A stretch of DNA of 64,000 bases, from the NCBI GenBank assembly GCA_023055505.1, contig JALIRH010000100.1, positions 186,001 to 250,000 on the forward strand, read 5' to 3'. A program made the translations under genes and the position numbers. This document shows, piece after piece, positions 1 through 12,300 of this stretch; position 1 is the first letter of the stretch; every line of letters begins with the position of its first letter. The notes beneath the pieces were generated by a model. That model ran no database searches. It was given only the letters and a program-made list of their open reading frames with translations, and was not told the origin of the DNA. The DNA comes from Callipepla californica brunnescens. Taxonomy: Eukaryota; Chordata; Aves; Galliformes; Odontophoridae.

Positions 1-850
1 GGGCACTGACCTATTCCCCTCAGAATGCCGCCACTGCATCTCCTCCACCTCCTGCGGGAGCACCTCTGTGGGGCAGAACTCTGCCCCACACCTTCACCCC
101 AAACATCCACACCACAGCTCAGCCCCACAGCGCTGCCCCACATCCCACACATTTGCCCTACATCTCTGCCCCTCATCCCCTGGCCACACAGCTCAGCCCC
201 ACATCCCACAGCTCAGCCCCTCATCCCACACCTGGCCCCAGAGCTCAGCCCTGTGGCTCTGCCCCACACATCTGCCCCAAACCCCACACCTGGACCCACA
301 GCTCAGCCCCACATCCCTCAGCTCTGCACCACAGCTCAGCCCCTCACCCCACACCTGGCCCCAGAGCTCAGCCCTGTGGCTCTGCCCCACACATCTGCCC
401 CAAACCCCACACCTGGACCCACAGATCTGCCCCACATCCCACAGCTCTGCCCCACGGCTCAACCCCACAACTCAGCCCCATAGTGCTGCCCCATATCCCA
501 CACCTCAGCCCCACGGCTCAACCCCAATCTGCACATACCTGCCCCACATCCCACAGCTCTGCCCCACATACCTACCTGCCCCACAGATCAGCCCCACATT
601 CCACAGCTCTGCCCCATGGATCAGCCTCACATCCCGCAGCTCAGCCTTGCATCTGAGCCCCACATCTGCTCATACCTGCACCACACCTCCGCCCCCCAAC
701 CGCCACAGCTCTGCCCCACAGATCCACCCCACAGCTCAGCCCCGCATCCCACAGCTCTGCCCCAATCAGTGCACCTGGACCCACAACTCTGCCCCACAGC
801 TCTGCCCCAAGCCTGGACCCCACACCCACGACCCCAGCCCCAAATCCCTG
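1..850. repeat. C-rich minisatellite (CCCACAGCTCAGCCCC-like)
   Basis: Tandem degenerate units such as CCCACAGCTCAGCCCC, CCCACAGCTCTGCCCC and CCACATCCCACAGCT run from about base 100 to 850. A stretch near 215-345 is repeated almost exactly near 335-455. The reverse complement resembles the GGGGCAGCTATGG minisatellite elsewhere in the window, so the two may be related. All long open frames here (Pro/His/Ser/Ala-rich on the plus strand) follow from the repeat and are not credible proteins. The first 95 bases are less repetitive and are discussed in the findings. Confidence 0.85.
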
Positions 851-859
851 CCCCATAAC

Positions 860-1250
860 CCCATAACCTGACCCCGGCCCCATAACCGCCCCTCCCGCCC
901 TGCCACTGACCACGTGCTCTGCTTCCAGCTCCGCTTCCACCATGCGGCCGCTTCCGGCCCCACGGCACAGCTCGGCCAATCACAGCACAGATCGGCAGCG
1001 GAAAGGGCGGGGTGTGGGGTAGCGAGGCGGAACAGTGCCACTGGAACGAGGCACGATGACCGGAAATGACTGAAACTTCTGGGAGCGCGGATTTCCGGCA
1101 GCGAGCGGGGCATTGTGGGTAAGGAGGCGGAAGCACGCCTGGAAGTGGGAAACCGGAAGCCAGTGGGAAGCGAGTGGGCATGGCCAACGTTAAGCCTCGC
1201 ATTCGAGCCACGCCCCAACGTGCAATGACCCGAAGTGACCCCGATGTGAC
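860..1250. promoter_or_regulatory. CpG-rich promoter-like island
   Basis: Non-repetitive GC-rich DNA with a cluster of housekeeping promoter motifs. There is an E-box CACGTG at 911-916, a CCAAT box at 976-980, a GC box GGGCGGGG at 1005-1012, and several ETS-like sites including ACCGGAAA at 1059-1066 and ACCGGAAG at 1152-1159. Both orientations of TTCCGG/CCGGAA occur. There is no TATA box. It lies just beyond the 3' end of the minus-strand SGF29 fragment, so it probably belongs to an adjacent gene whose exons are outside the window or eroded. Promoter activity is inferred only from motif density. Confidence 0.45.
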
Positions 1251-1392
1251 GCAAAATGACCCCAAATATCCCAGATTACTTCCAACACTTCTTGGAAGCG
1301 CTGCGCCCCAAAGGGCCCCAAAATGACCCCAAAGTGACCCCAAAACCCTATAACGACCCCATAAGGACCATATCAAATCCCCTATGGGGTCA

Positions 1393-1440
1393 CTTCTTGG
1401 TGTCTCTGCAGGCCACGATGCAGCACTGCACCCCAAAGTG
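1393..1440 (-). pseudogene. SGF29: Duplicate of the SGF29 coding terminus
   Basis: On the minus strand this reads a second copy of the end of the SGF29 last exon (VACRDTKK followed by TGA). The bases on either side also align with the copy at about 1525-1570. This copy keeps a stop codon where the main exon copy has CGA. The unit is a tandem duplicate of the exon 3' end plus flank rather than an independent exon. It shows that the 3' end of the gene was caught up in local repeat expansion. Confidence 0.6.
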
Positions 1441-1533
1441 CTCCAGAGTGACCCCAAAGTGACCGTAAATCGGCCCTAATGACCCCAAAAAACCCAAATC
1501 CTGGAACGGCCCCAAAACGGCCACACGGGGTCG

Positions 1534-1647
1534 CTTCTTCTTGGTGTCCCTGCAGGCCACAACGTAGCGCTGTGCGACGTTGAGTGGCGATGAATATCCG
1601 TCAGCGTACAACGTGTCCTCAAACAGCACCGAGGAATCATCCTGCGG
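1534..1647 (-). pseudogene. SGF29: SGF29 last coding exon (SAGA-associated factor 29, C-terminus), stop codon lost
   Basis: SGF29 is the SAGA/ATAC chromatin subunit whose C-terminal tandem Tudor domain binds H3K4me2/3. Read on the minus strand, an acceptor ATAACAG at 1648-1654 is followed by 38 codons beginning PQDDSSVLFED and ending VACRDTKKK. From memory of the human protein this matches its last 38 residues with about six substitutions. It keeps the LFED segment that carries the pocket residues F264 and D266. The expected stop after KKK is CGA (1531-1533), so the frame runs on to a TGA inside the neighbouring duplicate at 1390. Coding exon 1 of the same gene lies on the same strand at 23347-23422, but no middle exons were seen between. 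Gene identity is fairly certain. It could be the true gene end with an altered terminus, or a decaying fragment. Confidence 0.75.
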
Positions 1648-1659
1648 CTGTTATAGAGC

Positions 1660-2188
1660 AATTATGGGGTCAGGGGGAATTATGGGGTCAGGGGGAATTT
1701 AAAGGGTTGGAGGGGGAACAGGGGAACTAATAGGGTCAGAGGGGAAATTAATGGGGTCACGGGGGGAACAGGTGAATTATGGGGACGCGGGGAAAGTAAT
1801 GGAGTTGGGCTGATGTGACCTCAAACAGCACCGAGGAATCGTCCTGCGGCTGTTCTAGGGCAATTATAGGGTCGGGGGGAATAGGGGAAGTAACAGGGTC
1901 AGGAGGTGAAGTAATGGGGTCACAGGGGGGAATTGATGGGGTTGGGGGGGAAATTATAGGGTCATGGGGGGGAATTATGGGGTCGGGGGAAAATTGTGGG
2001 GTCAGGGGGGAACTAATGGGATTTGGGGCTGACATTTGGGGGAAATAATCGGATTCTGGGGCTGATAATGGAGATTTTGGGGTGGAATTGCAGGATTTTG
2101 GCGCTGAGTTTTGGGGTCAGATATCGACATTATAGGGCTGGGTTATGGGGTCCGTTCATGCCCTTTTGGGGCCGGGTTCTGTGCTGTG
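1660..2188. repeat. Intronic G-rich minisatellite (GGGGTCAGGGGGAATTAT)
   Basis: Loosely tandem units of about 17-20 bp built from GGGGTCA, GGGGGAATTAT and GGGGAATTAATGGGGTC. It sits upstream (in gene direction) of the SGF29 last exon and is interrupted by the duplicate exon start at 1823-1857. It grades into telomere-like DNA near 2190, which is also the left breakpoint of the large duplication. Confidence 0.75.
1823..1857 (-). pseudogene. SGF29: Partial duplicate of the SGF29 last-exon start and acceptor
   Basis: The minus strand repeats the intron end CTAGAACAG and the exon start encoding PQDDSSVLFE, then diverges into minisatellite. It lies about 205 bp upstream (in gene direction) of the fuller exon copy and has an intact AG acceptor. 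It has no donor and no exon remainder. The copy therefore looks like a by-product of expansion of the G-rich intronic repeat that surrounds it. Confidence 0.6.
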
Positions 2189-2189
2189 G

Positions 2190-2827
2190 GTCCTAAAACT
2201 AAAGAGAACCCTACCCCTTCCACTAAACCTTCATCTACATCCCTAACCCTTACCCTAAACCTAAATCTACACCAAAACCTAACCCTAACCCTAACATGTC
2301 TTCTAACTGTAAAACTAATGCTTCACCTAACCCGAACTGAAACCCTAGGATTAAACCTTACCTAACACCTAGCTATATTCCTAACACCTAGCTATATTCC
2401 TAACCCTATCCTGAAACCTAACGTTAACCCTAACCCTAAAAACAACTTGGAACCAAACCCTAACCCTAACCTAACCCTTATCAGAACCCTAAATCTAATC
2501 CTAACCGTTACCTTAATTTAACTCCAATTCTACCTGAAATCTAAATGGGACCTTAAAACCAACCCCAAATTTAAGCCCAACCCTAAGCCTAACACAAAGC
2601 ATTAGATTACCACAGCCATCACCTAACTTCTAACCCTGACCCTAACACTAATACTAAACCAAAACAGATTCCAAATACTAACCCAATTCCTATTCTGAAA
2701 CCCAAAACTATTCCAAAAACAAACCCAAGGCCTAACCTTTCTCTCACTCTAACAATCAAAGAAAACCTATTCCTAAACCTAATCCTAAATCTAGTCCTAA
2801 TCCTAACCCTCACCCTTAATCTAACCC
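2190..2827. repeat. Degenerate telomere-like DNA (C-strand), copy A
   Basis: Strongly diverged CCCTAA-type sequence with words such as CCTAAACCTAAATC and the landmark AAAGCATTAGATTACCACAG at 2596-2615. The block is repeated near-identically at 46441-47314. A shortened paralogue covers its last part at 41843-41943. Confidence 0.85.
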
Positions 2828-3401
2828 TGTCAACGGTTTACCGGGCTGGATCGGCCCGGTTCCGTGACGATTGCTGCGGGGACCCACGGACCCACGCCCC
2901 AGGAAAGGGCAAGGAAAAAGGGAAAAGGGAAAAGGGAGATGGGCCTAGAAACAAAACAGCGGCAACGATCTGAGGAGGAAAGCTAATTTACTAAATAAGA
3001 TATTAGAAAACAAAATAACACAATATAATACAATGTAATTGGAATTGAGGCTAATGAATCAAACAAAATGAGCAAGAGAGAGTGTCCGATAAACCGAAGG
3101 CCTTACGCCAACGCTGAAGGCGATACGGCAGCGAGCACCCACTGCTGAGTCGATCCCGAAGGAAAGAGAGTGTCCCGTGACCGCTGAGGGTTTTTATCTG
3201 TTCCCTCTGAGCGGAAAACACGTAAAAATACAAAGCATCGCAAAGTCCTCTGGGGAATGTAGTGCTTCTTCTCTTCTCAGACAGGTATACCTGGAATTAT
3301 CAATGATCTATGGAGCTGGAGTATTAGCTCTTCAACTCCTAATGCAATACATGATGTTATGATGTGGAATACCAGTACCAAAAAATCATAAAACCATGAC
3401 A
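2828..3401 (-). mobile_element. Solo LTR (same family as the ERV at 29341-33758), copy A
   Basis: A 574-bp element with TGTCA and TGACA at its ends, flanked on both sides by AACCC, a 5-bp target site duplication. Its sequence resembles the LTR at 33220-33758, including the shared stretches AAAACAGCGGCAACGATCTG and ACCAGTACCAAAAAATCATA. U3 lies at the high-coordinate end, so the orientation is minus. No internal retroviral sequence remains, consistent with LTR-LTR recombination. The insertion is confirmed by a paralogous empty site at 41939-41943. A near-identical copy sits at 47315-47888. Confidence 0.9.
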
Positions 3402-6400
3402 AACCCCAACCCCCACCCAGAAGCTAACACTTAGCATTGTACAATACCTAAACGTACCCCTAATCCTTATCACTAAACCTAAAAGGAACCTGAAACATAG
3501 TGCTAAATCTGACCCGAACCCTAACCCTAAACTTCATCCTATTCCCAAACCTCGCCCTATTCAGAACCCTATTCCTAACCCGAACACTAACCCTTACTCT
3601 ATTACTAACTTGAAGACTAACCCTAACAATGAACCAATTCCTAAACCTTTTCCTTCCTCCAAATTGATTCCTAACACTAACCCTAACCCTAATCAAACCC
3701 GAACCCTATTCTTAACCCTAAATCTAACTGTATCCCAATCCCTAACTCTTACCATAACCCGAACCCTAAGTCTTACTCTATCACTAACCCTAACCCTACA
3801 TTAACCCTATCCTAACCCTAACCCTAACCATAACCTAAACCTAATCCCAATCCTAACCCTAACCCTAACCCTACCCTAACCCCTAACACTAATCCCCTAA
3901 ACCTTACCACAACCCTAACCCTGAACCCTAACACTACCCTAACCCTGAACCTAACCCTAATCCTACCCTAACACCAACCCTCACCCTAACCCTTACCCAA
4001 ACCCTAAACGTACCCTAACCCTAACACTAACCCTACCCTAACTCTAACCCTACCCTAACCCTACCCTAACTCTTACCCTATCCCTAACCCTAACCCCTAA
4101 CCCTAATACTGACCCTAACCCCTAACCCTAACCCTTACCGTAAATTCTAATCCAACCCTAACCCTTACCCTAACCCCTAACCCTACCCTAACCCTACCCT
4201 AACCCTCAAATCTAACCCTAATTCTACCCTAACCCTAACCCTACCCTTAACCCTGACCCTAACCATACCCTAACCCTTACCTAACCCTAACTCTACCCTA
4301 ATCCTTAACCCTAAACCTACCCTAACATTTACCCTAACCCCTAACCCTTACCCTAACCCCTACCTAACCATAACTCTAACACTAACCCTAACCCTACCCT
4401 AACACCTAACCCTACCCTAACCCTGTGCTAACCCTAACCCTGACCCTGACCCAAACCCTACCCTTAACCCTGACCCTGACCCTAACCCTACCCTAACCCT
4501 TACCTACCCCTAAGCCATAACCCTAACCCTAACACTAACCCTAACCCAACCCTAACCCTACCCTAACATTTACCCTAACCCCTTACCCTTACCTAACCAT
4601 AACCCTAACACTAACCCTAAACCTAACCTAACCCTACCCTAACCGTGACCCTAACCCCTATCCCCAACCCGTAAGCCCAAACCCTAACCCTGTCCCTAAC
4701 CCCAACCCTACCCTAACCCTAACCCCAACCCTACCCTAACCCTAACCCTGCCCCTAACCCTAACACTAACCCCTAACCCTACCCGAGCCCTAACCCCTAA
4801 CCTTAACCCTAACCCCTAACCCATACCCTACCCTAACACTACCCTACCCTTACCATAAACCTACCCTAACTCTACCCTTACCCTAACCCTACCCTAACCC
4901 TAACTCTAACCCTACCCTAACTCTAACCCTATCCATAACCCTAACCCTACCATAACCCTATTGATGGACCCTAACCCTACCCTAACCCTAACCCCTTACC
5001 CTAACACCTAACCCTAACCCTAAACCCTAAACCTTGCCTAACCCTATTGATGGACCCTAACCATAACACTAACCCTACCCGTAATCCTACCCCTAACCCT
5101 TACCCAACCCTAACCCTAACCCTAATCCAACCTAACCCTAACCCTAACCCTAACACTAACACTACCCCTACACATACACCTAACCCTAACCCCTAACCCT
5201 AAACCCTAACCCTATTGATGGACCCTAACCGTAACCGGAACCCTAACCCTAACTTTACCCTAACCCTACCCGTAACCCTACCCCATACCCTTACCCTATT
5301 CTAACCCTAACCCTAACCCTAACCCTACCCTAACCCTAACTCCTAACACCTTAACCCTAATCCTAACCCCTAACCCTTACCCTACCCTAACCCTACCCCT
5401 ACCCTACCCTAACACTAACCCCTAACCTTAACCCCTAACCCTAACCCTACCCTAACCCTAACCCTACACCCTAACCCTAAAACCCTAAACCTGACTCACA
5501 CCCTACCCGTAACCCTGACCCTAATACTTACCATAACCATTATCTAACCCTAACCCTACCCCTTAAACCTAACCCTAACCCTACCCTAACCTTTACCCTA
5601 ACCCTAACCCTTACTTAACCATAACCCTACCCTAACACTAACCCTAACCCTACCGTAAACCCTAAACCTTACCCTACCGTAAACTCTAACCCTTACCCTA
5701 CCCTAACCCTTACCCTTACCCTAACCCTACCCTAATCCTGACCCGTAACCCCAACCCCTAAGCCCTTATCCTGCCCCTAACCCTCACCCCACCCTAACCC
5801 TAAACCCAACCCTACCCTAGCCCTAAACCTACCCCAGCCCTAACACCTAACCCTAACCCTAACCACTAACCCAAACCCTACCCTAACCCTAACCCTACCC
5901 TAACCCTACCCTAACTCTAACCCTAACGCTTACCATAACCCTAACCCTAAACCTTACCCTAACACTAACCCTACCCTAACCCTAACCCTGACACTGACCC
6001 TAACCCCTAACCCTAACCCTTACCGTAACCTCTAATCCAAACCTAACCCTAACCCTACCCTTACCTTAACCCTACCCATACCCCTACCCCTACCCTAACC
6101 CTACCCTAACCCCTAACCCTTACCCTAACCATACTATAAGCCTAACCCTGACCCTAACACTGACCCTAACCCTAACCCTTACCCTAACCCTTACCTTTCC
6201 CTAACTCTTACCCTAACCCTTACCATAAACCTAATCCTAACCCCTACCCTAACATTAACCCTACACTAACCCTGACCCAAACACCTAACCCTAACCTAAC
6301 ACTAGCCCTACCCTAACCCTAACCCCAAACCTATCCTTAACCCTAACCCTAACCCTAACTCCTAACCCTACTCTAACCCTAAACCTTAACCTAACCGTAA

Positions 6401-9281
6401 CCCCTGACCATACCCTAACCCCTAACCCTAACCCTACCCATACCCCTACCCCTACACTAACCCAACCCCTAACCCCTAACACTAGCCCTACCCTAACCCC
6501 TAAACCTAACCCTAACCCTAAACCTTAACCCTACCCTAACCCTACCCTAAACCTAACCCTAACCTTAAACCCTAACCCTAACCCACCAGATCCCTAACCC
6601 TAACTCTAACCCTAACCCTACTGATTCCTTACCCTAACCCTACCCTAACTCTAACCTAACCCTAACCCTATTCCTAACCCCAACTTTAACCCTACCCTAA
6701 CCCTAACCCTTAACCCTACCCTAACCCTTATCCTAACCGTAACCCCTGACTCTACCCTAACCCCTAACCCTAACCCTACCCTAATCCCAACCCAACCCTA
6801 ACACTAACCCTACCCTAACCCTTACCCTAACATTGACCCTAACCCTGACCCTTACCTATCCCTAACCCTTACCCTAACACTAACCCTAACCCTGCCCTAA
6901 CCCTTACCATAACCCTAACCCTAACCCTAGCCCTACCCTAACCGCAACCCTATCCCTAACCCTACCCTTACCCTAACCTTAACCCTAACCCTGCCCTAAC
7001 CCTTACCATAACCCTAACCCTAACCCTACCCTAACCCTAACCCCAACCCAATCCCTAACCCTACCCTTACCCTAACCTTAACCCTAACCCTAACCTTAAA
7101 CCCTGACGCTACCCTAACCCCTAACCCTAACCCTACCCTAACCCTAACCCAACCCTAACCCTACCCTAACCCTTACCCTAAACCAAACCCTACCCTAACT
7201 CTAACCCTAACCCTTATACTGACCCTAACCCCTAACCCTAACCCTTACAGTAACCCCTAACCCTACCCTAACCCTAACCCCTAACCTTAACTCCTAACCC
7301 TAAACCCTAAACCCTAACCCTAACCCTACACTAACCCTAATCTAAACTAACCCTAACCCTATTGATGGACCCAAAACCTAACCCTAACCCTACACTAACC
7401 ATAACACTTAACCTAACCGTACCCTAACCCTGACTCAAACCCTACCCTTAACCCTGACCCTAACCCTACCCTAACCCTTACCTAACCCTAACCCTACCCT
7501 AACCCTAACACTACCCTAACATTTACCCTAACCCCTAACCCTTACCTAACCATAACCCTAACACTAAAACTAACCCTACTCTAACCCCTAACCCTACCCT
7601 AACCCTTACCCTAACACTAACCCTAAACCTACCCTAACCGTGACCCTAACCCTTAACCCCAACCCCAGAGCCCTAACCCTAACCCTGCCCCTAACCCCAA
7701 CCCAACCCTAACCCTAACCCCAACCCTACCCTAACCCTAACACTAATCCCTAACCCTACCCTAGCCCTAACTAATAACCCCTAATTTTAACCCTAACACT
7801 AACCCTAGCCCTACCCTAACCCTAACCCTACCCCTTACACTAACCATACCCTAACCCTAAAACTGACCCTACACCATCCCTGACCCTAACCCTAACCCTT
7901 ACCCTAACCCTTACCTATCCCTAACCCTACTCTAAACCTTAACCCTAACCCTACCCTAACCCTTACCCATACCCCTACCCCTAACCCCTAAATCTAGCCC
8001 TACCCTAAGCCTAACCCTACCCTATCCCTAACCCTTACCCTAACCCTTACCTATCCCTAACCCTACCCTAACCCTAACCATACCCCTACCCCTAACCCCT
8101 ACATCTAGCCCTACCCTAACCCTAACCCTACCCTATCCCTAACCCTAACCCTTACCCTAACCCTTACCTATCCCTAACCCTAACCCTAACCCTACCCCTA
8201 ACCCTACCCTAACCCTGACTCAAACCCTACCCTTAACCCTGACCCTGACCCTAACCCTACCCTAACCCTTACCTGCCCCTAACTCATAACCCTAACCCAT
8301 AACCCTAACCCTACCCTAACATTTACCCTAACCCTTACCTAACCATAACCCTTACACTAACCCTAAACCTAACCTAACCCTACCCTAACCGTGACCCTAA
8401 CCCCTATCCCCAACCCGTAAGCCCAAACCCTAACCCTGTCCCTAACCCCAACCCTACCCTAACCCTAACCACAACCCTACCCTAACCCTAAACCTAACAC
8501 TAACCCCTAACCCTACACTAGCCCTAATCCCTAACCCATACCATACCCTAACACTATTCTACCCTTACCCAAAACCTACTCTAACTCTACCCTTACCCTA
8601 ACCCTACCCTAAACCTAACTATAACCCTACCCTAACTCTAACCCTAACCCTAACTCTTACCCTATCCCTAACCCTAACCCCTAACCCTGACACTGACCCT
8701 AACCACTAAACCTAACCCTTACCGTAAATTCTAATCCAACCCTAACCCTACCCTAACCCTACCCATACCCCTACCCCTAACCCTAACCTAACCCTAACCC
8801 TAACCCCTAACCATAACCCCTAACCCTAACCCCTAACCGTAGCCCTACCCTAACCCTACCCCTCACCCTAACCCTAACACTACCCTAACCCTAACCCCTA
8901 ACCCTAACCCCTAACCGTAGCCCTACCCTAACCCTACACCTCACCCTAACCCTATCCCTTACCCTAACCCTTAGCTATCCCTAACCCTAACCCTAAACCT
9001 TAACCCTACCCTAACCCTACCCTAAACCGAACCCTAACCTTAAACCCTAACCCCAACCCACCAGATCCCTAAAACTAACTCTAACCATAACCCTACTGAT
9101 TCCTTCCCATAACCCTACCCTAACCCTAACCCTACCCTAAACTTAACCCCTAACCCTAACCCTTACCCTAACCCTAACATTGACCCTATCTCTGACCCTA
9201 ACCCCTAACCCTAACCCTTACCGTAACCCCTAACCCTAAACCCTAACCCTAACACTAACCCTACACTAACCCTAATCTAAA

Positions 9282-9316
<35 letters not shown>

Positions 9317-12300
9317 CCCTACACTAACCCTAATCTAAACTAACCCTAACCCTATTGATGGACCCAAAACCTAACCCTAACCCTAACCTAACCCTAACAC
9401 ATACCCTAACCGTACCCTAACCCTAACCCTAACCCTGACTCAAACCCAACCCTTAACCCTGACCCTAACCCTACCCTAACCCTCACTCAAACCCTACCAT
9501 TAACCCTGACCCTGACCCTACCCTAACCCTCACTCAAACCCTACCCTTAACCCTGACCCTGACCCTAACCCTACCCTAACCCTTACCTATCTCTAACCCT
9601 ACCCTAACCCTAACCCTACCCTAACCCTCCAATCTAACCCTAATTCTACTCTAACCCTAACCCCTAACCCTAACCCTACCCTAACCCTAAACCCTAATCC
9701 TACCATAACCCTATTGATGGACCCTAATTCTACCTTAACCTTAACCCCTAACCCTAACACTAACCCTACGCTAACCCTAATCTAAACTAACCCTAACCCT
9801 ATTGATGGACCCAAAACCTAACCCTAACCCTACCCTAACCATAACACTTAACCTAACCGTACCCTAACCCTAACCCTGACCCTAACCCTGACTCAAACCC
9901 TACCCTTAACCCTGACCCTAACCCTACCCTAAACCTTACCCTAACCCTAACCCTACCCTAACCCTAACATTTACCCTAACCCCTAACCCTTACCCTAACC
10001 CTTACCTAACCATAACCCTAACACTAAAACTAACCCTACTCTAACCCCTAACCCTACCCTAACCCTTACCCTAACACTAACCCTAACCCTACCCTAACCG
10101 TGACCCTAACCCCTAACCCCAACCCCTAAGCCCTAACCCTAACCCCAACCCTACCCATAACCCTAATACTAACCCCTAACCCTACCCTAGCCCTAACTTC
10201 TAACCCCTAATTTTAACCCTAACACTAACCCTAGCCCTACCCTAACCCTACCCCTTACACTAACCATACCCTAACCCTAACACTGACCCTACCCCCATCC
10301 CTGACCCTAACCCTAACCCTTACCCTAACCCTTACCTATCCCTAACCCTACCCTAACCCTTACCCAAACCCCTACCCCTAACCCCTAAATCTAGCACTAC
10401 CCTAAGCCTAACCCTACCCTATCCCTGACACTAACCCTAACCCTTACCTATCCCTAACCCTACCCTAACACTAAACCTAACCCTGCCCTAACCCTTACCA
10501 TAACCCTAACCCTAACCCTAGCCCTACCCTAACCCTATCCCTAACCCTAACCCCAACCCTATCCCTAACCCTACCCTTACCCTAACCCTAACCCTTATCC
10601 TAACATTAACCCCTGACGCTACCCTAAATCGTTACCCTAACCCTACCCTAACCCTTACCCTAAACCAAACCCTACCCAAACTCTAACCCTAACACTTACC
10701 CTGACCCTAACCCCTAACCCTAACCCTTAATGTAACCCCTAACCCTACCCTAACCCTAACCCCTAATCTTAACCCCTAACCCTAAACCCTAACCCTAACA
10801 CTAACCCTACACTAACCCTAATCTAAACTAACCCTAACCCTATTGATGGACCCAAAACCTACCCCTAACCCTACCCTAACCATAACACTTACCCTAACCG
10901 TACCCTAACCCTAACCCTACCCTAACCCTCACCCTAACACTACCCTAACACTACCCTAACATTTACCCTAACCCCTAACCCTTACCCTAACCCTTACCGG
11001 ACCATAACCCTAACACTAAACCTAACCCTAACCCTAACCCTTAACCCCAACCCCTAAGCCCTAACCCTAACTCCTAAGCCCTAACCCCACCCTAACCCTA
11101 ACCCTACCCTAACACCTAACCCTACCCTAGCCCTATCCTCGCCCTAACCCCTAATTTTAACCCTAACCCCTAACCTTAACCCTACCCTAACACTAACCCT
11201 GCCCCTTACCCTAACCATACCCTAACCCTAACACTGACCCTACCCCTATCCCTGACCCTAACCCTTACTCTAACCCTTACCTATCCCTAAACCTACCCTA
11301 ACCCTTAACCCGAACCCTACCCTAACCCTTACCCTAACCCCTAACCCTAACCCTACACTAACCCTCAAATCTAAACCTAACTCTACCCTAACCCTAACCC
11401 CTAACCCTACCCTAACCCTAACCCTGACTCAAACCCTACCCTAACCCTTACCCTAACACTACCCTAACATTTACCCTAACCTTTAAACCTTACCTAACCA
11501 TAACACTAATACTAAAACTAATCCTACCCTAACCCCTAACCCTACCCTAACCCTTTCCCTAACACTAACCCTAACCCTGCACTAACCGTGACCCTAAACC
11601 CCAACCCCAACCCCTAAGCCCTAACCCTAACCCTGCCCCTAACCCCAACCCTACCCTAACCCTAACCCTGCCCCTAACCCTCACACTAACCCCTAACCCT
11701 ACCCTAGCCCTAACACCTAACCCCTAATTTTAACCCTAACCCTTAACCCTAGCCCTACCCTAACCCTGCCCTAACCCTAACCATACCCTAACCCTAACAC
11801 TGACCCTAACCCTAACCCTGCCCTAACCCTTACCTATCCCTAATTCTACCCTAACCCTACCCTAACACCTAACCCTAACCCTATCCCTTACCTAACCCTA
11901 ACCCTACACTAACCCTCAAATCTAACCCTAATTCTACCCTAACACTAACCCCTAACCCTACCCTAACCCTAACCCTACCCTACCCCTGACTCAAACCCTA
12001 CCCTTAACCCTCCTTAACCCTACCCTAACCCTTACCTAACCCTAACCCTACCCTAACCCTTAACCCTAACCCTACCCTAACATTTACCCTAACCCCTAAC
12101 CATAACCCTAACACTAACCCTAACCCTAACCTTACCCTACCCTAACAGTGACCCTAACCCCTAACCCCAACCCATAAGCCCTAACCCCAAACCCTTACCT
12201 AACCCAAACCCTACCCTAATCCTAACCCTAACCCTGCCCCTAACCCTAACACAAACCCCTAACCCTACCCTAGCCCTACCCTAGACCTAACCCTACCCTA

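Noticed and set aside
68..871. 267-residue Pro/His/Ser-rich open frame
   Set aside because: A product of the C-rich minisatellite. Overlapping long frames exist in other phases and on the opposite strand.
627..1457. 276-residue minus-strand open frame
   Set aside because: It spans the promoter-like island and minisatellite with no recognisable domain. It overlaps other frames and the duplicated SGF29 terminus in a different context.
3051..3362. Small open frames on both strands inside the solo LTR
   Set aside because: They lie in non-coding LTR sequence and are identical in the duplicate LTR at 47.5 kb. There is no homology to a protein.
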